NCBI RefSeq assembly: GCF_014696825.1
Contig: NZ_JACJQU010000028.1
Coordinates: 1-56,610 of the forward strand
Direction: 5' to 3'
Origin: Anabaena sphaerica FACHB-251
GTDB taxonomy: Bacteria > Cyanobacteriota > Cyanobacteriia > Cyanobacteriales > Nostocaceae
Length of the DNA stretch: 56,610 nt
Shown: piece by piece, positions 16,089 to 24,399 of the stretch
Numbering within the stretch: the first letter of the stretch is position 1
How the letters are laid out: every line of letters starts with the position of its first letter
The notes under the pieces: generated by a model
Told to the model about the DNA's origin: nothing
The model's input: the letters and a program-made list of their open reading frames with translations, nothing else
Database searches by the model: none
Position numbers and translations under genes: made by a program

Positions 16089-17696
16089 ATGGAATATCAA
16101 TCTTATTCTATTAGACAACTTCTAGATTTAGTAAGCAATGGAAGCATTAGAATTCCAGCCTTCCAGCGTGGTTTTGTATGGGATATGGATAGGGTGGCAT
16201 ATTTAATGGACAGCATTTATAAAAGATACCCATTTGGTTCTTTACTATTTTGGAGAACAAAATCTAAACTTGCAACTGAAAGAAAACTTGGAGCTTTTGA
16301 TCTTCCAAACCCAAAAGAAGATTACCCTATAGATTATGTTCTAGATGGCCAGCAAAGACTTACATCTATTTTCTCTGTGTTTCAGACAGAGTTAAACCCA
16401 ACACAAGAAAATGACTGGACTGGGATATATTTTGATTTGGACGCAGAAGAAGATGCTCAAGAAAGTCAATTTTACGCATTACGTGATGAGGAAGTTATAG
16501 CGGGAAAACATTTTTCTCTTAGTGTATTATTTGATTCTGTAAAATACAGAGATGCTACAGAGAAATTTACTAAAGAACAAATTAGACGATTAGATACACT
16601 ACAAGAGAAATTCAAAGAAGTATCTATTCCTGCACAAATTTTAAAAACAGAAGATAGAGCTATTGTTGCTATTGTTTTTGAGCGAGTTAATCGTCTTGGA
16701 ATGAAACTTGATACCCTTCAATTACTCTCAGCATGGACATGGAATGAAGATTTTGATTTATTAGAAAAATTCAGAAATTTGAAAGAAGAACTAGAAGAGT
16801 TTGGTTTTTCTGAAGTAGGGGAAGATTGTGATTTAATATTAAGATGTACAGCAGCTATTCTCAAAAATCAAACCACTCCAGAAAGTTTATTGGAATTGAG
16901 TGGACAAGAAATAAGAGCAGCTTTTCCAAAAGTTAGGAATGGTATTTTCGGCGCAATTGATTTTATGAGAAAACAACTAAAAATTACTACTCTAAAAAAT
17001 CTCCCATATCCTAGCCTTATAATTCCTCTATCTGCTTTTTTTGCAGAACCTGATGGAAAAGAAGTTTCGTATAATTTCAAAGTTAATAATCAATTAAATA
17101 AATGGTTTTGGAGGTCTTGCTTTACCAATAGATATAGTATTCAAACTAGAAAATTTATTATAAGTGATATTAAAGAAGTTATCAAACTAAAAAATGGTGA
17201 AGATAGCAGTTTTGGAGAAATTGAGTGTGAAATTGATAAAGATTTTTTTATAAATAACCGATTTCGTTTCGATAACATTAACACTAAAACCTTTGTTTTA
17301 TTGCTTGCTAATAATGATCCCAAGTCTTTTATATCAGGACAAGATATTGACCTCGATAAAGTTTTACAAAAATATAATAGAACAGAATTTCATCATATTT
17401 ACCCAAAGGCATATCTAAAATCAAAATTTGAGGATAGTTTTATTAACTGTTTAGCTAATTTCTGTTTTTTAAATAGTTCAGAAAATAAAAAAATATCAGC
17501 AAAAAAACCATCAGAATATGTGAAAATGATGCCAAAAGGAAAATCATTAGAATATATCTTAGACAGTGCTTTATGCCCTTCAAATACCTTTGAAGATAAT
17601 TTCAATGCTTTCATAAATGAAAGAGTAGAGTTACTTTTTGCTTTTGCAAAAAAATTAATACAAGATGAAAATATTGAACAATTAACACTATTCTAA
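16089..17696 (+). CDS. GmrSD-like restriction protein (DUF262 + HNH/DUF1524-like)
   Basis: 535 residues. The N-terminal DUF262 (ParB-like) domain shows IRIPAFQRGFVWD near residue 20 and DYVLDGQQRLTSI near 85, the nucleotide-handling motifs of GmrS. The C-terminal region has HHIYPKAYL at 435, then NCLANFCFLNSSENKKIS, an H-x-x-P...N...N..K pattern of the DUF1524/HNH nuclease family. Single-chain proteins of this architecture are type IV-like, modification-dependent restriction enzymes in known cases; here that role is inferred. The gene is AT-rich compared with ileS and sits between two REP pairs, which suggests acquisition. No methyltransferase is nearby, in line with a type IV logic. Confidence 0.8.
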   Translation: MEYQSYSIRQLLDLVSNGSIRIPAFQRGFVWDMDRVAYLMDSIYKRYPFGSLLFWRTKSKLATERKLGAFDLPNPKEDYPIDYVLDGQQRLTSIFSVFQTELNPTQENDWTGIYFDLDAEEDAQESQFYALRDEEVIAGKHFSLSVLFDSVKYRDATEKFTKEQIRRLDTLQEKFKEVSIPAQILKTEDRAIVAIVFERVNRLGMKLDTLQLLSAWTWNEDFDLLEKFRNLKEELEEFGFSEVGEDCDLILRCTAAILKNQTTPESLLELSGQEIRAAFPKVRNGIFGAIDFMRKQLKITTLKNLPYPSLIIPLSAFFAEPDGKEVSYNFKVNNQLNKWFWRSCFTNRYSIQTRKFIISDIKEVIKLKNGEDSSFGEIECEIDKDFFINNRFRFDNINTKTFVLLLANNDPKSFISGQDIDLDKVLQKYNRTEFHHIYPKAYLKSKFEDSFINCLANFCFLNSSENKKISAKKPSEYVKMMPKGKSLEYILDSALCPSNTFEDNFNAFINERVELLFAFAKKLIQDENIEQLTLF

Positions 17697-17711
17697 ACAT
17701 CATCAATAAAT

Positions 17712-17801
17712 GTAGGTTGGGTTGAGGAACGAAACCCAACACCACCAATCGGTATTATATAATAATTAATGTTGGGTTTCACTTCGTTCTATCCAACCTA
17801 C
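17712..17801. repeat. REP pair, copy B (downstream of RAYT)
   Basis: Starts GTAGGTTGGGTTGAGGAACG and ends CTATCCAACCTAC. Its last bases overlap the RAYT reading frame: the GTAG of the inverted unit provides the TAG stop of that gene at 17798-17800. Confidence 0.9.
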
Positions 17802-18340
17802 TCGTTGCCAATATCATCATCAAAAATAATTTCCTCACCCGCACCCCACATCATGTCATACAAACCTTGACGCACAGCCCGATGAAAACTGGAATATTCC
17901 CAATCTTTTGGTGCTGTTACTAAACCATGTTTTACCGGATTATAATGAATATATTCAACGTGATTTTGAAAATCTATTTCATCTCTAATTAAATGTTCCC
18001 AAAAACGATATTGCCATATTGCACGTTGTTTTTTCTTTTTTCTAGATGCAGATATATTTTCTGGTGATATAGTTTCACATTTACGACTAAAATAACTTTT
18101 AATTAAACGCCAACGGGTAGAAAAATCTTGATCATTTTCTGGTAATGTCCAAATACAGTGGAGATGATCAGGTAAAATAACAACAGCATCTATAATAAAT
18201 GGATGTTTTTGCATTACATAACCAAAAGCATCTCTTAATAAAGAAACATTTTTTGGTAAACATAATATTTTTTGTCTTTTCTCTGTCACTACTGTAAAAA
18301 AGTATGTTCCTCCTTCCACTTTGGCGCGGCGATATTCCAT
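17798..18340 (-). CDS. REP-associated tyrosine transposase (RAYT, Y1 family)
   Basis: 180 residues. This single-strand-specific HUH transposase family is related to IS200/IS605 and acts on REP hairpins. Seen: the N-terminal TYFFTVVTEKRQ strand; the HUH motif H59-L60-H61 in ILPDHLHCIW; RFWEHLIRDEIDF; and the catalytic-tyrosine helix HVEYIHYNPVKHGLV, with Y130 the likely nucleophile. Full length for the family and no internal stops, so potentially active. It lies between REP pairs B and C on both sides, the standard arrangement of a RAYT with its own REPs. A decayed piece of a second copy lies at 18950-18993. Role: probably REP dispersal. Confidence 0.93.
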   Translation of the reverse strand: MEYRRAKVEGGTYFFTVVTEKRQKILCLPKNVSLLRDAFGYVMQKHPFIIDAVVILPDHLHCIWTLPENDQDFSTRWRLIKSYFSRKCETISPENISASRKKKKQRAIWQYRFWEHLIRDEIDFQNHVEYIHYNPVKHGLVTAPKDWEYSSFHRAVRQGLYDMMWGAGEEIIFDDDIGNE

Positions 18341-18392
18341 ACTATAAATATCCTGTGATTAAAGTTGTTTTTTATAATCTTGATTTTACCCC

Positions 18393-18478
18393 GTAGGTTG
18401 GGTTGACGCAAGGAAATCCAACACCACCAATTGAGATATTATAATCAATGTTGGGTTTCGTTCCTCAACCCAACCTAC
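18393..18478. repeat. REP pair, copy C (upstream of RAYT)
   Basis: Begins GTAGGTTGGGTTGACGC and ends CCCAACCTAC. It lies between the divergent RAYT and DUF4926 genes, so it is in the 5' regions of both; the DUF4926 ribosome site begins about 7 bases after it. Confidence 0.9.
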
Positions 18479-18499
18479 AAATATTGGAGGTTATAAAAA

Positions 18500-18844
18500 A
18501 TGAGTAAAAGTACACCCCAATTACTAGATGTAGTAGCACTCACAGTTGAGCTACCTGAATATAACTTATTGCGTGGTCAAGTTGGTACAATAGTTGAATT
18601 ATTAACCTATGGTGCTGCATTTAAAGTAGAATTTAGCGATAGTAATGGACAAACATATCAATCTTTTGGTTTACGTCCAGAACAAATAATGGTTTTACAT
18701 TTTGAGACAAAAGCACGTACTTTAGTAGATGCTCAATATGAAATCACTCATCGTCAAATTATGGAACAGATGAAGGTAGATAATTTAGATGAGATGGAAT
18801 CTGATGATAATATTTTAGCTGCTGCTTTGAAACTTACGAGTTAG
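18500..18844 (+). CDS. DUF4926 domain protein
   Basis: 114 residues, ATG preceded by GGAGG at 9-10 bases. Residues 8-70 (LLDVVALTVELPEYNLLRGQ, VGTIVELL, FKVEFSDSNGQTYQS, LRPEQIMVLHF) match the small beta-barrel DUF4926 family, a KOW/SH3-like fold often found near toxin-antitoxin and mobile loci in cyanobacteria. The C-terminal 40 residues form a charged helix. No biochemical function is established as far as I know. It is not preceded by a partner gene here; a REP pair is directly upstream and a RAYT relic downstream. Confidence 0.75.
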   Translation: MSKSTPQLLDVVALTVELPEYNLLRGQVGTIVELLTYGAAFKVEFSDSNGQTYQSFGLRPEQIMVLHFETKARTLVDAQYEITHRQIMEQMKVDNLDEMESDDNILAAALKLTS

Positions 18845-18949
18845 TTAAGTTTTGCCAAGGTTAAAATAAATAGAGATGACCTTCAATAAAAATATGGTCG
18901 CCTTTAGCCATAGCCTAATAATCTAAATGATTGATTACTCATTATTCTC

Positions 18950-18993
18950 AATCCTTTGATGCTGTCACCAAACCATGTTTCACGGAATTATAT
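18950..18993 (-). pseudogene. Fragment of a second RAYT transposase
   Basis: Read on the reverse strand this 44-base piece gives YNSVKHGLVTASKD, nearly identical to YNPVKHGLVTAPKDW of the intact RAYT 1 kb away. Nothing recognisable remains on either side. It marks an earlier, deleted copy. Confidence 0.75.
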
Positions 18994-19002
18994 AGAAGCT
19001 AA

Positions 19003-19033
19003 ACCCGCCAGAGTGGGGAGAAAAATGGCGGGT
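19003..19033. terminator. Hairpin between DUF4926 gene and NDH-2 gene
   Basis: An 8-bp perfect inverted repeat (ACCCGCCA and TGGCGGGT) with a purine-rich loop, located 44 bases past the NDH-2 stop. On the NDH-2 strand it is followed by only a short T run (TTTAGC). Confidence 0.5.
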
Positions 19034-19076
19034 CTTTCGATGAGTCTCAATGCAGCAGTACCACAAAGCAAAAATC

Positions 19077-20438
19077 CTAAACCTTAACTGGCAGCTTAGT
19101 TTCTGTAGCCTGGTAAGGATTGTTTTTGTTAACAGGTTGTGGACCCAAAAAAGCTTCTTTACCTGTAATCAATCGAGAGCGACGATTACGAGTGATATAA
19201 TTCCATGCCCACTGAATAACCACTACTAATTTAGTGTCAAACTCAATTAAGAAGTAGATGTGAATTACTAGCCAAAATACCCAAGCCAGGAAACCTGTAA
19301 GTTTGATGAAACCTAAATCTACAACAGCTAAATTCTGCCCAATCATTGCCAAACTACCTACATCGGTATAATGAAATTCTGGTAAAGTATGACCTTGAAG
19401 TCGTAGTTGAATTAGTCCACCTACATACTCTCCTTGTTGTTTAGCTACAGGTGCAACACCAGGTAAGGGTTTACCATTTTGATGGGAGAAGTTGGCTAGA
19501 TCTCCAAGTACAAAAATATTTTTATACCCCTTGATGGTCAAGTTTGGTTCTACAATTACTCTGCCAGAGAAATCGCACTCTACACCTGTACGTTCTGCTA
19601 GAACTTTCCCTAAAGTCGAACCTTGAACACCTGCTGCCCACAAAATAGTTTTTGAGGCAATTTCTGTCACTTCATCGCCTTTCTTGAAAGTAACAATATC
19701 ATTTTCAATATTTGTTACCCTGGTTTGAGTATTGATAATTACACCTAACTTTTGCAAAGATGTTTCTGCTGCTGCCGATAACTCTGGTGCAATGTGTGGG
19801 AGGATGCGATCGCCCCCTTGTAATAGTAAAATTTTCGCTTCTGAGGTGTCAATGTTGCGGAAATCTTCTTTGAGAGTTTGGTATGCCAATTCTGCGATCG
19901 CACCCGCTAATTCTACACCGGTCGGACCACCGCCCACAATCACAAACGTCAAGAAAGCACGGCGTGTTTCGGGATCAGTTTCTTGCTCTGCCAATTCAAA
20001 TGCCGAAAATATCCGCCGACGCATTTCTATGGCATCTTCTACAGTTTTCAAACCGGGAGCAAATTCTTTCCAGTTATCCTTACCAAAATAGGAATGGTTA
20101 GCACCTGTGGCGACAATTAGTGTATCATAAGGTACTACTTGATCACCCAAAATTACTTTTTGCGCTTTTGGATCAATATCACTGACTTCTCCCAACAACA
20201 CTTTTGTATTCTTACTTTTGCTGAATACAGAGCGCAATGGTGCAGAAATATCAGCAGGTGATAGCGTACCTGTGGCAACTTGATATAAAAGTGGCTGAAA
20301 TAAGTGAAAGTTACGTTTATCAATCAGAGTAACATTTACATTTGCGTTAGCCAGAGCCTTTGCTGTATACAGTCCACCAAAGCCACCACCAACGATAACA
20401 ACCTCATGTGATGGCTTTTTATCAAGTGCAACTACCAT
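19077..20438 (-). CDS. ndb: Type II NADH dehydrogenase (NDH-2)
   Basis: 453 residues. A single-subunit flavoenzyme that passes electrons from NAD(P)H to plastoquinone at the membrane without pumping protons. Seen: FAD-binding VVIVGGGFGGLYTAKALA (about 14-31), NAD-binding FVIVGGGPTGVELAGAIAEL (about 165-185), KTILWAAGVQGS, and the second FAD motif NIFVLGDLANF. The C-terminal part has hydrophobic segments (FLAWVFWLVIHIYFLIEF) that attach it to the membrane. Length is normal. A GGAAA site lies about 9 bases before the ATG. No operon partner. Which ndbA/B/C type it is cannot be settled from sequence alone. Confidence 0.93.
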   Translation of the reverse strand: MVVALDKKPSHEVVIVGGGFGGLYTAKALANANVNVTLIDKRNFHLFQPLLYQVATGTLSPADISAPLRSVFSKSKNTKVLLGEVSDIDPKAQKVILGDQVVPYDTLIVATGANHSYFGKDNWKEFAPGLKTVEDAIEMRRRIFSAFELAEQETDPETRRAFLTFVIVGGGPTGVELAGAIAELAYQTLKEDFRNIDTSEAKILLLQGGDRILPHIAPELSAAAETSLQKLGVIINTQTRVTNIENDIVTFKKGDEVTEIASKTILWAAGVQGSTLGKVLAERTGVECDFSGRVIVEPNLTIKGYKNIFVLGDLANFSHQNGKPLPGVAPVAKQQGEYVGGLIQLRLQGHTLPEFHYTDVGSLAMIGQNLAVVDLGFIKLTGFLAWVFWLVIHIYFLIEFDTKLVVVIQWAWNYITRNRRSRLITGKEAFLGPQPVNKNNPYQATETKLPVKV

Positions 20439-20844
20439 AAGAAATATTTCCTTTTGTTAAGAGGGGTGTAATGTTTCTTAACAAATATGTAACAAAATTA
20501 TAATATGTTTTGCCGTTTATTTAGAACACTTGAAAAAATAATAAAAGTAGCCAAAGTTACTAATCAGTTATTATTAAAAGGTAACAAGGAGAAGAGGCAG
20601 AACAAGTTGGACTAATAAACTCAGTTGTATGTGGGGTTTCGTTCCTAGACCCAACACTATTGGTATTTTACGGTTAATGTTGGATGCAATTAGTTAAGCT
20701 CAAGCAAAAGCATTAGCATAATTTTTTAATGTTTCTCCAAGATTGTTTATTTAATAGTAAAATCACTCCACAGAAACTTATGACACTAGCCCTCAACATT
20801 TATCCTCTCAGATTTCTCTAATTAGTTTACAGCTTAAAAAACTG
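20439..20844. other. Intergenic region with a decayed REP pair
   Basis: Divergent promoter region for NDH-2 and the UrtA-like gene. Around 20631-20690 it has a degraded REP-like pair (ATGTGGGGTTTCGTTCCTAG and GGTTAATGTTGGATGC) related to copies A to C but without an intact GTAG end. No gene seen. Confidence 0.55.
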
Positions 20845-22104
20845 ATGAATAAAAAAATATTTTTTTTATTAGTAGCTTTTGCATTAGGGTTAACAATATA
20901 TTTTTTAACTCATCTCCAGATTCAACTATCCCAAAAACCTATTAAAGTTGGGATTCTTCATTCTCTAACTGGCACAATGGCAATTAGTGAGAAATCTGTC
21001 GTAGATGCTACCTTACTTGCTATTGAAGAAATAAATGAAAAAGGCGGGATTCTAGGCAGAAAAATTCAACCAATTATTGTTGATGGTGAATCTGACTGGA
21101 ATACATTTGCCAAACAAGCTGAAAATCTGATTACTCAAAAACAAGTAGTGACAGTTTTTGGCTGTTGGACTTCTGCTAGTCGTAAAACCGTAAAGCCTAT
21201 ATTTGAAAAGTATAATCATCTTCTGATTTATCCTGTTCAGTATGAAGGATTAGAAGAATCACCAAATATTGTTTATACAGGTGCAGCACCAAACCAACAA
21301 ATTATTCCCGCCGTCAAGTGGTCTTTTGATAATTTAGGGAAACGATTTTTCTTGGTCGGTTCTGATTATATTTTTCCGCGTACAGCCAACGCCATCATCA
21401 AAGATCAAGTAACCGCCTTACAAGGAGAAATTCTAGGGGAAGAATATATACTTTTGGGTAGTAATAAAGTAGAAAAGGTCATCAAAAAAATTTTACAAAC
21501 TCAACCAAACGTTATTTTAAATACAATTAATGGTGATAGTAATATCGCCTTTTTTAAAGCTTTGAGAAAAGCCGGAATTAGCTCTGATATAATACCTACT
21601 ATTTCCTTTAGTATTGCTGAAGAAGAATTAAAATCATTACCCAATAAAGATGTGGTAGGTGATTATGCAGTTTGGAATTATTTTCAAAATATTAATAATA
21701 TTAAAAATCTTGAATTTATTCAAAACTTTAAAAAAAAGTATGGAGAAAATAGAGTTACATCTGACCCCATTGAAGCTGGATATTTTGGAGTTTATTTGTG
21801 GGCGCAAGCAGTTAAAGACGCTGGAACAGATGAAGTAAATACAATTCGGGAATATATCAAAGACCAAAGTTTTAAAGCACCGGGAGGAGTTGTATATATA
21901 GATGCTAATAACCAACATACATGGAAAACAGTCAGGGTTGGGAAAATTCAGTCAGACGGACAATTTAAAATTGTCTGGAATTCAGGTAAACCAATTCGTC
22001 CGGTACCTTATCCTATCTCCCGTTCTAAAGCTGACTGGGAACTATTTATAAAAAGTCTTTATCAAGGCTGGAATCAAAATTGGTCTAATCCTCATACTGA
22101 TTAA
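20845..22104 (+). CDS. UrtA-like periplasmic ligand-binding protein
   Basis: 419 residues. An N-terminal membrane anchor or uncleaved signal (residues 4-22) leads into a type I periplasmic binding fold: IKVGILHSLTGTMAISEKSV, AIEEINEKGGILGRKIQPII, VVTVFGCWTSASRKTVKPIF, YPVQYEGLEESPNIVYTGAA. These are close to UrtA (urea) and AmiC (short amides) proteins. No permease or ATPase genes follow. Instead the next gene, 10 bases downstream, is a sensor kinase with an extracellular domain. It therefore probably works as the ligand-binding partner of that kinase rather than as a transporter part. Ligand (urea, amide or amino acid) is an inference from family. Confidence 0.85.
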   Translation: MNKKIFFLLVAFALGLTIYFLTHLQIQLSQKPIKVGILHSLTGTMAISEKSVVDATLLAIEEINEKGGILGRKIQPIIVDGESDWNTFAKQAENLITQKQVVTVFGCWTSASRKTVKPIFEKYNHLLIYPVQYEGLEESPNIVYTGAAPNQQIIPAVKWSFDNLGKRFFLVGSDYIFPRTANAIIKDQVTALQGEILGEEYILLGSNKVEKVIKKILQTQPNVILNTINGDSNIAFFKALRKAGISSDIIPTISFSIAEEELKSLPNKDVVGDYAVWNYFQNINNIKNLEFIQNFKKKYGENRVTSDPIEAGYFGVYLWAQAVKDAGTDEVNTIREYIKDQSFKAPGGVVYIDANNQHTWKTVRVGKIQSDGQFKIVWNSGKPIRPVPYPISRSKADWELFIKSLYQGWNQNWSNPHTD

Positions 22105-22129
22105 ATACCTAACTTTGGAGGTAAAGGAT

Positions 22130-24229
22130 TTGAAAAATAAAAAACTTGTTAATAAACTACTATTGTGGTTTTTATTAATTGCCTTAGTACCCCTGAGTAT
22201 AGTTACCTCTATACAATATTACATGGCCCGTAATTCTTTAATAAAAGAAGTTAATAATAATTTAATTTCTATTGCCGATAGTAAAGCAAAATTTTTAGAT
22301 TTTTATATTCACGAAAAACAAAAAAATGCGGAAAATCTCGCCCAAATACCAAATATAATTGAAGCCACAGAGAAATATCAAAAAGCTTTTAACGAAAATG
22401 GAATTGATGCCAGACAATATCAGCAAATAGACCAAAAATATCGCCAGTTTATTACTAATTACTTAGATATATTTGGTTATTCTGATATCTTGTTAATCTC
22501 TCAAGCTGGAAATACGATTTTTTCTATAAATAACGCTAAAGAAATAGGAAAAAACTACTACAAAGGAACTTATAAAAATTCTGAAGTAGCCAAAGTATTT
22601 GACCGTGCCAAAACATTAATGCAAGTAGAAATATCCAATTTTACTTATTATACATCTAATAATGAACCCACTGCTTTTATTGCTGCCCCTATCTTTAAAA
22701 AGAATCTAATTATTGGTGTATTAGTACTGCAACTGAATAATCAAGAATTTAATAAAGTAGTCAATGACTATACTGGCTTAGGTAAAAGTGGTGAGACAAT
22801 TGTCGGTTCATTAGTTGATGAATGCATAATTTTTACTGCTCCTACTAGACATGACCAAAAAGCAGCTTTTCAAAGATATATCAATATTAGGAACAATCAA
22901 TCACACCCACTCAACCAAGCGAATCAGGGTATTAAAGGAAATAATATCACAATTGATTACCGGGGTCAAGAAACTATTGCTGCCTGGAGATATTTACCTT
23001 CTTTAAATGCGGGACTTTTGGTAAAAATGGATGTAGCCGAAGTCTTTAAACCCTTAAAAACCCTCAAAAATATTGTTATTATTTTAGGAATTATTACACT
23101 CTTGTTAGTTACATTGGCAGCTATCATAGTTGCCAAATCTATTTCTCAGCCAGTTATTGAACTTACCAAAGTAGTTCAAGAATTTGCTCAAGGAAATTTC
23201 AATAAACAAGCATCAGTTCTTAGTGATGATGAAATTGGTCAACTAGAACTGTCATTTAATCGCATGGCTGCACAACTAGAAGCCTCTTTTGAAACTATTC
23301 AAGAACGGGAACAGCAACTAACTACCGCCAAAAAGCAACTAGAAACAGTTTTAGCAGAAGTGCAGCAGGAGGCACATCAACTAGCGGCTCAATTGATTCA
23401 AAGTGAAAAGATGTCTAGTTTGGGACAGCTAGTAGCGGGTGTAGCACACGAAATCAACAACCCAATTAACTTTATCTATGGTAATCTCACTCCTGCCAAT
23501 GAATACATTGAAGATTTACTCAAGTTGTTACAACTTTATCAACAGCACTATCCTCACCCAGTCCCAGAAATTCAAGAGCAAGCAGAAGAAATAGATATTA
23601 ATTTCTTAATGGCAGACCTGCCTAAGCTGCTAAATTCAATGGGAATTGGTGCTAAAAGAATAACAGAAATTGTGCGATCGCTGCGAAACTTTTCTCGCTT
23701 GGATGAGGCGGAAATGAAAGCAGTAAATATCCATGAAGGTATTGATAGTACACTCATGATTTTAGAAAATCGTCTCAAAGCTACATCTGATCGTCCAGCC
23801 ATTGAGGTGATTAAGAAATACACTGAGTTACCACTAGTAGAGTGTTACACAGGACAACTTAATCAAGTATTTATGAATATTCTTGCCAATGCGATTGATG
23901 CTTTAGAAGACAGAAAAATCAAAAACTTTGTCGGTTTAGATAAACTACAGATTTATATTTACACAGAATTGACTCATGATAAACAAGTAATTATTCGTAT
24001 TATCGATAACGGTGTTGGTATCCCAGAAAAATTGAAAAAGCTATTGTTCGATCCTTTTTTTACTACTAAACCCATAGGGAAAGGGACGGGTTTAGGTTTA
24101 TCTATTAGTTATAAAATTATTACTCAACAACATCAGGGAAAATTGCAGTGTATTTCTTCCCCTGGAAAGGGTACAGAATTTATGATTACCATTCCCTTGT
24201 ATCAAGATATTAAACCTCGTCCAAGTTGA
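22130..24229 (+). CDS. Sensor histidine kinase with periplasmic Cache-like domain
   Basis: 699 residues from the TTG at 22130. That start is chosen because GGAGG (22117-22121) is 8 bases ahead; an upstream TTG at 22115 would overlap the ribosome site. TM1 is about residues 7-27. A roughly 280-residue extracellular double-Cache-like domain follows, with ILLISQAGNTIFSI and AWRYLPSLNAGLLVKMDVAE. TM2 is near 315-335, then HAMP, a coiled coil and HisKA with phospho-acceptor H440 (GVAHEINNPINF). The ATPase domain carries FMNILANAIDAL, IDNGVGIPE, FDPFFTTKPIGKGTGLGL. No receiver gene is adjacent. The UrtA-like gene 10-25 bases upstream is almost surely its ligand-sensing partner. Confidence 0.92.
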   Translation: MKNKKLVNKLLLWFLLIALVPLSIVTSIQYYMARNSLIKEVNNNLISIADSKAKFLDFYIHEKQKNAENLAQIPNIIEATEKYQKAFNENGIDARQYQQIDQKYRQFITNYLDIFGYSDILLISQAGNTIFSINNAKEIGKNYYKGTYKNSEVAKVFDRAKTLMQVEISNFTYYTSNNEPTAFIAAPIFKKNLIIGVLVLQLNNQEFNKVVNDYTGLGKSGETIVGSLVDECIIFTAPTRHDQKAAFQRYINIRNNQSHPLNQANQGIKGNNITIDYRGQETIAAWRYLPSLNAGLLVKMDVAEVFKPLKTLKNIVIILGIITLLLVTLAAIIVAKSISQPVIELTKVVQEFAQGNFNKQASVLSDDEIGQLELSFNRMAAQLEASFETIQEREQQLTTAKKQLETVLAEVQQEAHQLAAQLIQSEKMSSLGQLVAGVAHEINNPINFIYGNLTPANEYIEDLLKLLQLYQQHYPHPVPEIQEQAEEIDINFLMADLPKLLNSMGIGAKRITEIVRSLRNFSRLDEAEMKAVNIHEGIDSTLMILENRLKATSDRPAIEVIKKYTELPLVECYTGQLNQVFMNILANAIDALEDRKIKNFVGLDKLQIYIYTELTHDKQVIIRIIDNGVGIPEKLKKLLFDPFFTTKPIGKGTGLGLSISYKIITQQHQGKLQCISSPGKGTEFMITIPLYQDIKPRPS

Positions 24230-24236
24230 GGTCAAA

Positions 24237-24271
24237 AGGGAACAGGGAACAGGGAACAGGGAACAGGGAAG
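24237..24271. repeat. Heptamer tandem repeat (gggaaca)n
   Basis: Four to five head-to-tail copies of a 7-base unit just past the kinase stop. The reverse complement of the same unit (tgttccc) forms the repeat at 55285-55324. Confidence 0.85.
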
Positions 24272-24399
24272 AGTATAGGATTTAGGAACAAAACCCGATT
24301 AAGAAAAAACTATGGGTTTCAAAGTAGACGTGGTTTAAATAGGAAAACTAACAGGAACTGGAAACCGGATGATTTTCCTACATCCCCAGTTCCCAGTTC

